The notes beneath the pieces were generated by a model. The model was given only the letters and a program-made list of their open reading frames with translations, was not told the DNA's origin and made no database searches. From JAWLGW01 sp964569055 (lineage in GTDB: Bacteria; Planctomycetota; J058), in assembly GCA_964569055.1 (NCBI GenBank), contig CAZMSZ010000450.1, forward strand, positions 1 through 5,723: a DNA stretch of 5,723 nucleotides, written 5' to 3'. This document shows positions 1 through 5,480 of the stretch, one piece after another (within the stretch, counting starts at the first letter, position 1; the number at the start of each line of letters is the position of its first letter). The translations under genes were made by a program, and so were the position numbers.

Positions 1-36
1 CGGCGAGGGAGCCGGGCTCGCGAGCGACAGCTCTTC

Positions 37-70
37 CTTGGCGCTCTTGGCGCTCGTTCGTGCTCGTGCT
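37..70. repeat. Short tandem repeats in the operon leader
   Basis: A 9-nt unit CTTGGCGCT occurs twice in perfect tandem (37-45 and 46-54). It is followed by the 6-nt unit CGTGCT twice in tandem (59-64 and 65-70). The second CGTGC is also the left arm of a small perfect dyad, CGTGC-TC-GCACG (65-76), which runs into the palindrome CGTACG (75-80). No convincing gene covers the area: open frames cross it but their translations are arginine-rich and read as noise. The repeats are directly visible. Any role, such as an operator or leftover intergenic slippage, is unknown. Confidence 0.6.
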
Positions 71-103
71 CGCACGTACGCGGAGGTGGCGCGCCGACCT
101 GAC

Positions 104-133
104 CGTACACGGCGGGTGGTTCGGCCTTATCCT
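104..133 (+). promoter_or_regulatory. Weak candidate sigma-70-type promoter of the operon
   Basis: TATCCT (128-133) matches the -10 consensus at four of six positions, in a stretch where T and A are otherwise scarce. CGTACA (104-109) matches the -35 consensus at three of six positions, with an 18-nt spacer. Transcription would begin near 140, only a few bases before the ATG at 147, which has no Shine-Dalgarno sequence. A very short-leader or leaderless transcript would fit that. The match is weak and was found by eye. Confidence 0.22.
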
Positions 134-146
134 GCTGCGGCCCCCC

Positions 147-1313
147 ATGGCCGACCTGCGCCCGTGCGTCCTGATCCCGACCTACGAGAACCCGCGCACC
201 CTCGAGGGCGTGGTCCGGGACGCGCTCACCCGGTGCCCCGACGTGATCGTGGTGGACGACGGGTCGGGGCGCGAGACGGGCGAGATCCTGGCGCGGATCG
301 AGGGGATCACCGTCCTGCGCCACCCGGCCAACCGGGGGAAGGGCGCCGCGCTGCGGACCGGGCTCGCGGAGGCGCACCGGCGCGGGTTCACCCACGCGGT
401 CAGCATGGACTCCGACGGGCAGCACCCCGCGAGCGAGGTCCCGCGGCTGCTCGAGGCGGCGCGCGCGGAGCCGGGGGCGCTGATCCTCGGCAGCCGCGAC
501 CTCGCGGCCGCGGGGGCGGGGCCGGGCAGCAAGTTCGGACGGGCCAACTCCAACTTCTGGGTGTGGGTCGCCACCGGCGAGCGGCTGCCCGACACGCAGA
601 CCGGGCTGCGGGTCTACCCCGTGGCGGAGGTGTGCGCGCTCCACCTCGAGTGCACTGGCTACGACCTCGAGGTCGAGGTGCTCGTCAAGGCGGCCTGGAG
701 CGGGATCGCGCTCCGGTCGCTCCCCGTGGAGGTGCGCTACTTCCAGGGCGAGGAGCGCGTGTCGCACCTCCACCCGGTGTGGGACTTCGTGCGGATCGGG
801 CGGCTCGACGCGCGGTTCGTCGCCATGCGGCTCTGCCTGCCCGCCCCCTACCTCGCGCTCCGCTCCAGCCGGCGGTTCCACGAGCAGCCGTTCCTGCGCC
901 GCTGGCGCGAGACGTTCGTGGACTGGTTCGTGCGCGAGCCGGGCCCCTCCTGGCGGATCGCGGCCTCGGTCGCCCTCGGCCTGTTCTGGGCCGTGGCGCC
1001 GGTGTGGGGCTTTCAGATCGCGCTCACGCTCCTCTCCGCGCACCTCCTCCGCCTGAGCAAGCCGCTGGCGGTGCTGGCGAGCAACCTGTCGGTCCCGCCC
1101 GCCTGGCCGGTCCTGCTCCCGACCGCGCTCCTGCTCGGACGCGCCGCGCTCCGCAGGCCGCAGGTGGCCGCGGCCGCGCTCGGGCGCGAGGACGTGGCGG
1201 CCTTCGCGCTCGGGAGCGTGCTGCTCGGGCTCCTGCTCGCCGCGGCCGGGGGGCTCCTGACCTACGCGGGCGTGGCGACCGTCCGCCGGCTCCGCCCCGA
1301 GGCGAGCGAGTGA
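147..1313 (+). CDS. Family 2 glycosyltransferase with C-terminal DUF2062 membrane domain
   Basis: A 388-residue protein. The GT-A domain (about residues 5-235) shows an N-terminal strand with LIPTYENP, VVDDGSG (D37, D38), a RGKGAALRTG loop, the metal/nucleotide-sugar DxD motif in MDSDGQHP (D88 and D90), and DTQTGLR (149-155), typical of dolichol-phosphate-mannose-synthase-like GT2 enzymes. From about residue 252 (RWRETFVDWF...) to the end, several hydrophobic helices and PSWRIAASVALGLFWAVAP match the DUF2062 type of small membrane domain. The likely role is sugar transfer from a nucleotide-sugar to a lipid at the cytoplasmic face of the inner membrane; the substrate is unknown. The start is ATG 147 because the conserved domain begins right after it. 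The frame stays open to GTG 60, but that extension does not look like protein. There is no Shine-Dalgarno. The stop overlaps the next start by 4 nt (GTGA). In aryl polyene clusters the GT2 is often fused to an LpxL-like acyltransferase; here that enzyme is separate (3743-4687). Confidence 0.9.
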   Translation: MADLRPCVLIPTYENPRTLEGVVRDALTRCPDVIVVDDGSGRETGEILARIEGITVLRHPANRGKGAALRTGLAEAHRRGFTHAVSMDSDGQHPASEVPRLLEAARAEPGALILGSRDLAAAGAGPGSKFGRANSNFWVWVATGERLPDTQTGLRVYPVAEVCALHLECTGYDLEVEVLVKAAWSGIALRSLPVEVRYFQGEERVSHLHPVWDFVRIGRLDARFVAMRLCLPAPYLALRSSRRFHEQPFLRRWRETFVDWFVREPGPSWRIAASVALGLFWAVAPVWGFQIALTLLSAHLLRLSKPLAVLASNLSVPPAWPVLLPTALLLGRAALRRPQVAAAALGREDVAAFALGSVLLGLLLAAAGGLLTYAGVATVRRLRPEASE

Positions 1314-3433
1314 ACCGCGGGCTGGTCGCGCTGCTCGGACTCGCGCCGCCCGCGGCGGCGGCCACGCTGGCCGCCGCGCGCGGGGCGCGCGAGCTGGCGG
1401 CGCTTACCTGCCTCGCCGCGCTGCCCGGGGCGCTGGCGGTCGCGGGCTGGGGGCGAGCGGCCGCGGGCGCGCCCGATCCGTTCCCGCGCCGGCTCTCGCG
1501 GGTGCTGGCCGTGCTGCTCCCCGGCGCGCTGCTGCTCGGGCCGCTCGCGCTCGGCGCGCTGCGCCTCGAGGGGCTGGAGCACCTCGCCCGCGGGGAGACG
1601 GCCCTGGCCGCGCTCGGGGCGGCGCTGGCCCTCGGCGCCGCGCTCGGGCGCGGCGAGCCGGCGGTCGTCGCGCTCGCCCCGCTGCTGGCGGGCGCGGCCG
1701 CGCTCCTCGGCGCGCTCGGCTGGGCGGGCCGCGGGCTCGCGCCCGGGGACCTGCCCGCGCTCGGGCTCGCGAGCGCGCTCGCGCTGCAGCAGGCCTGGCT
1801 CCTGCTCGCGGCCGACCTCGAGCGCTGGCGCACCTCGAGCGACTCCGCCCCGCGCGCCCGCTGGACGCTGGCCGTGGCGGCGGCCGTGGCCGCGGCGCTC
1901 CTCGCCGCGCCGCCCGCCGCGCTCGGGCCCGCGCTGCCGCGCGCCACCGGCGCCGGCGCGCTGCTCGCGCTCGCGCTCGCGGCGCACCTCGGCGTCCCGG
2001 CCCTCGTCGGCGCCGTCCTGCGCTACCGCGGCCCGAGCGGGGCGCCCGGCTGGCGGCAGCTGTACGCGGCGGCCTGGGCCAGCGCGGTGCTGATCCTCCC
2101 GGCGCTGTGGTACCTGCTCGTCCGCCGCTGGTCGCTCCCCCGCGAGGCGCGCGCCCGCGGCGCGGTCGACGCGATCCACCGCATGGCGCTCACGGTCCAG
2201 CGCGGGCTGCCGATCGGCCGGCGGATCTACGTGAACCCCGAGGAGGCCGCGGCGCGCCTGGCGACCCCGGGCGTCGTCGTGGCGAACCACGCCTCGCTGT
2301 ACGACATCGTGGCGCTGATGGCGCTGCCCGCCCCGCTGGTGTTCCTGGTCAAGGACTGGGTGTGGCGCACGCCGCTCATGGGGAGCATGGTCCGCCAGGC
2401 CGGCTACCTCAACGTGGACCGCAGCGACCCCGCCGCCCTGGCGGCCGCGGGACGCGAGGCGCTCGCGCGTGGGCTCTCGATCCTGGTGTTCCCCGAGGGC
2501 AGCCGCAGCCGCACCGGCGAGGTGGCGCGCTTCCGGAACGGCGCGTTCGCGCTGGCCCGCGAGCTGGGGGTGAAGGTGACGCCGGTCGCGCTGGTCGGCT
2601 CGCACCTGGTGGTCCCGCGCAACACCTGGTGGGTCGGCGTCCACGACGTGCGGATCGAGGTGCTCGAGGCGCTCGACCCCGGGGCCGACACGGGCGAGCT
2701 CGCCGACCGCCGCCTGGCGCGGCAGGCCCGCCAGGCGATCGCGGCGGCCCACGCGCGGCTGTGGCCCGAGACCCAGCGCGGGCCCGGCTGGTGGCGGCCG
2801 CTGGCCGGGATGTACCGCTACCTGGGCCCGGTGGTCTCGCACTACGCCGAGGTCAAGCTGCGGATCGACCCGCTGGTCCCGGCGCTCCCCGAGCTGCTCC
2901 CGGGGCGCGGCGCCGCGCTGGTGGCGGGCTGCGGCTACGGGATCATGACCGCCCGGCTGGCGCTGGCGCGCCGCGAGCTGCGGCTGGTCGCGCTCGACAG
3001 CGACCCGCGCAAGGTCGAGGTGGCCCGCGCGGCGCTCGGGCGCGACCTCGGGGTCGAGCTGATCTGCGCCGACCTGCGCGACCCCACCGCGGCCGAGGGG
3101 CCGTTCGACGCGGTCACCTGCATCGACCTCCTCCACTACTGGGACCCGGCCGCGCAGCGCGCGCTGCTCGGCGCGCTCGTGGCGCGCCTCCGCCCCGGCG
3201 GGCTGCTGCTCCTGCGCGAGGGGACGCGCGACGCGCGCGCCCACGGGACGACCGACCGCGGCGAGCGGTTCGCCCGGCGGATCGGCTTCACGCGCGCCGG
3301 CTCGGGGCTGTTCTTCCCGAGCGAGGCCGAGCTGCGCGCGTCGCTGGACGCGTGCGGCCTCGCGGTAGAATCGACGCACCCGGAGCTGGGACGCGGCTCG
3401 GACCTGACGCTCGTCTGTCGCCAGACCGCCTGA
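1310..3433 (+). CDS. Membrane region / PlsC-type lysophospholipid acyltransferase / SAM methyltransferase fusion
   Basis: A 707-residue protein in three parts. Residues 1-275 are Ala/Leu-rich with about eight or nine hydrophobic segments (roughly 28-47, 64-85, 97-138, 147-168, 184-205, 213-236, 252-271). Residues 315-485 are a PlsC-type acyltransferase with the catalytic NHxxxxD box (H327, D332), a FLVKDWVW...GYLNVDR stretch and the FPEGSRS box (394-400). Residues 505-707 are a class I methyltransferase with GCGYG (540-544), the ribose-binding acid D563 and a CIDLLHYW strand. The combination resembles proteins described as trifunctional MMPL transporter / lysophospholipid acyltransferase / methyltransferase in pigment-lipid clusters, but the membrane part is about a third of a normal MMPL transporter and lacks its large periplasmic domains. 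The acid that normally ends strand 1 of the methyltransferase is Val538. GTG 1310 is chosen because it overlaps the previous stop (GTGA) and has GAGG at 1299-1302, 7 nt away. The first in-frame ATG is at 2183, just before the acyltransferase. Likely reaction: acyl transfer to a lipid or lipid-like acceptor, plus methylation. Confidence 0.85.
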   Translation: MNRGLVALLGLAPPAAAATLAAARGARELAALTCLAALPGALAVAGWGRAAAGAPDPFPRRLSRVLAVLLPGALLLGPLALGALRLEGLEHLARGETALAALGAALALGAALGRGEPAVVALAPLLAGAAALLGALGWAGRGLAPGDLPALGLASALALQQAWLLLAADLERWRTSSDSAPRARWTLAVAAAVAAALLAAPPAALGPALPRATGAGALLALALAAHLGVPALVGAVLRYRGPSGAPGWRQLYAAAWASAVLILPALWYLLVRRWSLPREARARGAVDAIHRMALTVQRGLPIGRRIYVNPEEAAARLATPGVVVANHASLYDIVALMALPAPLVFLVKDWVWRTPLMGSMVRQAGYLNVDRSDPAALAAAGREALARGLSILVFPEGSRSRTGEVARFRNGAFALARELGVKVTPVALVGSHLVVPRNTWWVGVHDVRIEVLEALDPGADTGELADRRLARQARQAIAAAHARLWPETQRGPGWWRPLAGMYRYLGPVVSHYAEVKLRIDPLVPALPELLPGRGAALVAGCGYGIMTARLALARRELRLVALDSDPRKVEVARAALGRDLGVELICADLRDPTAAEGPFDAVTCIDLLHYWDPAAQRALLGALVARLRPGGLLLLREGTRDARAHGTTDRGERFARRIGFTRAGSGLFFPSEAELRASLDACGLAVESTHPELGRGSDLTLVCRQTA
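3345..3371 (+). promoter_or_regulatory. Candidate internal promoter ahead of the ACP gene
   Basis: TAGAAT (3366-3371) matches the -10 consensus at five of six positions and lies inside the last codons of the fusion gene, 84 nt before the ACP start. It is written with the unusual A-ending codons GTA and GAA in a gene that almost always ends codons in G or C. TGGACG (3345-3350) matches the -35 consensus at four of six positions, but the spacer is short (15 nt). It could give extra, separate transcription of the ACP and LpxL-type genes, since an ACP is often needed in excess of its enzymes. It is a by-eye match only. Confidence 0.25.
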
Positions 3434-3440
3434 CCCTCGC

Positions 3441-3446
3441 GAGGAG
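3441..3446 (+). promoter_or_regulatory. Strong ribosome binding site of the ACP gene
   Basis: GAGGAG lies 9 nt before the ATG at 3456, in the only clear gap (22 nt) inside the operon. It is the best Shine-Dalgarno match in the window and fixes the ACP start. The other genes start by overlap with the previous stop or with weaker signals, so the ACP is probably translated at a higher rate than its neighbours. Confidence 0.75.
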
Positions 3447-3455
3447 GCGCCACCC

Positions 3456-3746
3456 ATGACGGCCGCGAGCGAAGACGCGCTGATCGCCGAGCTGAGCGAG
3501 CGGATCGTGAGCACGCTCGGGCTCGAGGACGTCGAGCCCGCCGGGGTCGACCCCGACGCGCCGCTGTTCGGCGGCCCCGAGGTCACCAGCGGCCTGGGGC
3601 TCGACTCGATCGACGCCCTCGAGCTGGTGGTCATGGTCGAGAAGCACTACGGGATCCGCCTGCAGGACATGGAGACCTCGCGCCAGGCGTTCGCCTCGGT
3701 GCGCGCGCTGGCGCGGTTCGTCACGGAGCGCCGCGCCGCGGAGTGA
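3456..3746 (+). CDS. Acyl carrier protein
   Basis: A 96-residue protein of normal carrier-protein size, predicted cytosolic. Its helix II motif LGLDSIDALEL contains the serine (S51) that receives the 4'-phosphopantetheine arm. Helix I (residues 5-21), the long loop with DPDAPLFGG and the C-terminal SVRALARFV helix follow the usual ACP order. The DSI form, an acidic helix II and helix III, and a position between two acyltransferase genes point to a specialised carrier of a secondary lipid or polyene pathway rather than the housekeeping fatty-acid ACP, which is normally beside fabD/fabG/fabF. It should carry the acyl chain used by the neighbouring acyltransferases. The start is ATG 3456, supported by GAGGAG at 3441. 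The stop overlaps the next gene's GTG by 4 nt. A phosphopantetheinyl transferase is not in the window. What remains open is the identity of the chain it carries. Confidence 0.93.
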   Translation: MTAASEDALIAELSERIVSTLGLEDVEPAGVDPDAPLFGGPEVTSGLGLDSIDALELVVMVEKHYGIRLQDMETSRQAFASVRALARFVTERRAAE

Positions 3747-4687
3747 GCCCGCCGCCCGCCGAGCAGGAGTGGCAGCGCCGCCGCCCGCGCGGCGGCCGGG
3801 CGGGCAACCTGTTCTTCCTGCTCCTGGCTCGCAGCGGTCGGGTCGGCCTGGCGCTGATCCCGTTCTTCCTGTTCTGGGTCGCGCTGTACTTCGTGCTCGC
3901 CGCGCCCGCGGCCCGGCGCGCCAGCTTCGAGCTGGCCGACCGCCTCGGCCGCGGCGGCTCGCCCGCCCGCCGGCTGTGGTTCGCGCTGCGCCACTTCTAC
4001 GGCTTCGGCCGCCTGCTGGTGGACAAGCTCGCGATCCTCAACGGCAACGCCGCGCTGTATCGCTTCGACTCGCCGGGGCGCGAGGTGCTCCAGGCCGCGC
4101 TCGCCCAGGGCAAGGGGGCGGTGCTCCTCACGGCCCACGTGGGCAACTGGGAGATCATGGCGCAGGTCCTGCGCGGCCTGGGCGCGCGGGTCACGCTGGT
4201 GATGTACGACAACGCGCCGCCCGAGCTCAAGGCCACCCTCGAGCGCATGGCGGCCGGGCGCGCCTTCCGCGTGCTCACCACCGACGGCTCGCCGCAGGCC
4301 GCGGCCGGGATCCTGGCCGCGCTCGCCGAGGGCGACGCGGTCGGCCTGATGGGCGACCGGCTGATGGCGGGGCGCGGCGTGCGCGCGCCGTTCCTGGGCG
4401 ACGAGGTGGAGCTGCCCCTCGGCCCGTACCTCCTGGCCCAGGCGGCGCGCGCCCCGCTGCTCCACGTGTTCGCGCTGCGGACCGGCCGCCGCCGCTACGC
4501 GTTCTTCGCCCACGACCCGGGGCCGATCGCCTACACCGACCGCCGCCACAAGGAGCCCGACCACGCCCGCTGGGCGCGCGACTTCGCGGCGCAGCTCGAG
4601 CGCGTCGTGCGCGAGCACCCCTTCCAGTGGGGGAACCTCTACTCGGTGTGGCAGGCGGCGGCGCCGGGCGCGCCCGAGCCGTCCTGA
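3743..4687 (+). CDS. LpxL/HtrB-type acyltransferase
   Basis: A 314-residue protein, the usual length for lipid A late acyltransferase relatives. A basic N-terminus is followed by a membrane anchor (about residues 22-55, including LALIPFFLFWVALYFVLAAP). The catalytic HxxxxE box is AHVGNWE (H132, E137). A MGDR motif (D205, R206) and HPFQWGNLYSVW (292-303) near the C-terminus are family signatures. Family members transfer an acyl group from acyl-ACP to a glycolipid at the inner face of the inner membrane, and the ACP gene directly upstream is the obvious donor. Because it sits with a GT2 and an ACP, I read it as the acyltransferase of a pigment-lipid-like pathway rather than of lipid A itself; that is inference. 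The GTG start is in a GTGA overlap with the ACP stop, with no good Shine-Dalgarno nearby, so translational coupling is likely. Its last 49 nt overlap the convergent gene on the other strand. Confidence 0.92.
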   Translation: MSPPPAEQEWQRRRPRGGRAGNLFFLLLARSGRVGLALIPFFLFWVALYFVLAAPAARRASFELADRLGRGGSPARRLWFALRHFYGFGRLLVDKLAILNGNAALYRFDSPGREVLQAALAQGKGAVLLTAHVGNWEIMAQVLRGLGARVTLVMYDNAPPELKATLERMAAGRAFRVLTTDGSPQAAAGILAALAEGDAVGLMGDRLMAGRGVRAPFLGDEVELPLGPYLLAQAARAPLLHVFALRTGRRRYAFFAHDPGPIAYTDRRHKEPDHARWARDFAAQLERVVREHPFQWGNLYSVWQAAAPGAPEPS

Positions 4688-5337
4688 GCGCGAGCTGGCG
4701 CGTGCGCCGGGCCGAGGGCCCAGGCGATCAGCTCGGCGGCGGGCGCGCGCCAGGCGGCGTCCGGGGGCCAGGGCTCGAGCGCGGGCTCGAGGACCGGCCC
4801 GAGCGCGACCAGGACCTGCGCCAGCGCGCGGTCGGTCTCCGTCGCGGCGAGCTCGAGGCAACGCTCGATCAGGAGCAGGACCTGGGGCGCGGGCGGCTCC
4901 AGGAACGGGGCGAACGAGGCGGCCTCGTCGAGCAGCTCGCGACCGCGGCGCAGCCGCAGCATGGCGGCCGCGTCGCCCCGCGCGCCGAGGTCGCGACACC
5001 ACAGCTCCAGCGCGCCGTGCACCGGCCCGAGCTCGGCGCCCGCGGCCCACTCCAGCTGCGGCCGCACCCCCTCGAACAGGCGGAGCGCCAGCCGCACCAC
5101 CGCGCGCCGCCGCGCCGGATCGAGCGCCGCGGCCTGCGCCTCCGCCGCGGCCGGGTCGAGTGAGCTGCGGCCGACCGCCTGAATCGCCGGTCCGTGCCCC
5201 AGGCGCGCCGCGAGCCCCAGCCGCGCCCGCGGCAGCTCACCCGCCCGCAGCCGCGCGGCGAGCAGCCGCGCCTCGTCGGCCGCATCGCCGCTCACCTCCC
5301 AGCGCCGCTCCAGCGCGCGTAGCTGCTCGTCGCTCAC
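4639..5337 (-). CDS. Hypothetical helical protein, myxobacterial style
   Basis: A 232-residue protein whose function I cannot assign. It has no signal peptide or membrane helix and reads as helix throughout, so it is probably cytosolic. The N-terminal 55 residues (SDEQLRALERRW, then DEARLLAARLRAGEL, then LAARLGHGPAIQAVG) resemble a module I remember from many uncharacterised Myxococcota proteins, where it heads varied C-terminal regions. The middle contains LRLFEGVRP, WCRDLGARGD and LRLRRGRELLDEAASF, helical stretches with no catalytic motif I recognise. The start is GTG 5337, giving the conserved MSDEQLRALE opening; no Shine-Dalgarno is visible, but TAGACT lies 8 nt upstream. The last 16 or so residues (ARAQDGSGAPGAAACHTE) overlap the end of the acyltransferase gene and look unconstrained. 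It is convergent to the operon and so is probably unrelated to it. Codon bias and low noise compared with the shadow frames support it as real. Confidence 0.75.
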   Translation of the reverse strand: MSDEQLRALERRWEVSGDAADEARLLAARLRAGELPRARLGLAARLGHGPAIQAVGRSSLDPAAAEAQAAALDPARRRAVVRLALRLFEGVRPQLEWAAGAELGPVHGALELWCRDLGARGDAAAMLRLRRGRELLDEAASFAPFLEPPAPQVLLLIERCLELAATETDRALAQVLVALGPVLEPALEPWPPDAAWRAPAAELIAWALGPAHAPARAQDGSGAPGAAACHTE

Positions 5338-5345
5338 GTCCGCGC

Positions 5346-5351
5346 AGTCTA
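5346..5351 (-). promoter_or_regulatory. Candidate -10 element of the minus-strand gene
   Basis: TAGACT on the minus strand matches the -10 consensus at four of six positions and ends 8 nt before the GTG at 5337. At the usual distance from a -10 element, transcription would begin at or next to the start codon, giving a leaderless message. This would fit the missing Shine-Dalgarno. No -35 match is seen at 16-19 nt. Confidence 0.25.
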
Positions 5352-5424
5352 CGACGTGCGCGGGGCTCCCGTCCTCGCGTGAGCGCGACTCGTGGGCCTG
5401 TGTCCAACGAGCCGCGGCATGGCC

Positions 5425-5453
5425 TTCCCCGATCAGGCCGTGGCGCCTACCCT
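5425..5453 (+). promoter_or_regulatory. Very weak candidate promoter of the secreted-protein gene
   Basis: In the 143-nt divergent gap, TTCCCC (5425-5430) and TACCCT (5448-5453) stand 17 nt apart, with the second element 27 nt before the ATG at 5481. Each matches the sigma-70 consensus at only about three positions. The distance to the start is reasonable and leaves room for the GAGG ribosome binding site at 5472-5475. Another sigma factor may be used instead. Nothing else recognisable is in the gap. Confidence 0.15.
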
Positions 5454-5480
5454 GCCCGGAGCCCAGCTCGCGAGGTCCTC

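Noticed and set aside
60..146. Earlier GTG start (60) for the glycosyltransferase, adding 29 residues
   Set aside because: The added residues do not resemble the family, they cross the repeat-rich leader, and no ribosome binding site precedes GTG 60. The GT2 fold begins just after ATG 147.
38..1309. In-frame extension of the fusion gene upstream of GTG 1310
   Set aside because: The frame is open but reads out of frame through the glycosyltransferase gene, and the extension is Arg/Pro/Ala-rich noise. The GTGA overlap and GAGG at 1299-1302 mark the real start.
2107..3459. A 450-codon plus-strand open frame in another phase
   Set aside because: It is a shadow of the fusion gene, with low-complexity Arg/Gly/Ala/Pro content and no motif.
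1262..3634. A 790-codon open frame on the minus strand
   Set aside because: It lies opposite the fusion gene and the ACP, and its translation is an Arg/Gly/Pro/Ala/Gln mixture with no domain. Long antisense frames are expected at this GC content; the plus strand shows clear acyltransferase, methyltransferase and ACP motifs.
4697..4721. Two small GC hairpins (GGCGC-GT-GCGCC and GGGCC-GAG-GGCCC) just after the operon stop, as a terminator
   Set aside because: Stems of 5 bp are common by chance at this GC content, there is no T-tract, and they lie inside the minus-strand coding region.
3769..5163. A 464-codon plus-strand open frame and the 467-codon minus-strand frame 3647-5050
   Set aside because: Both are shadows of the LpxL-type gene and the minus-strand gene. 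Their translations are Arg/Ala/Gly-rich with no domain, while the true frames carry HxxxxE and HPFQW motifs or a consistent helical pattern.
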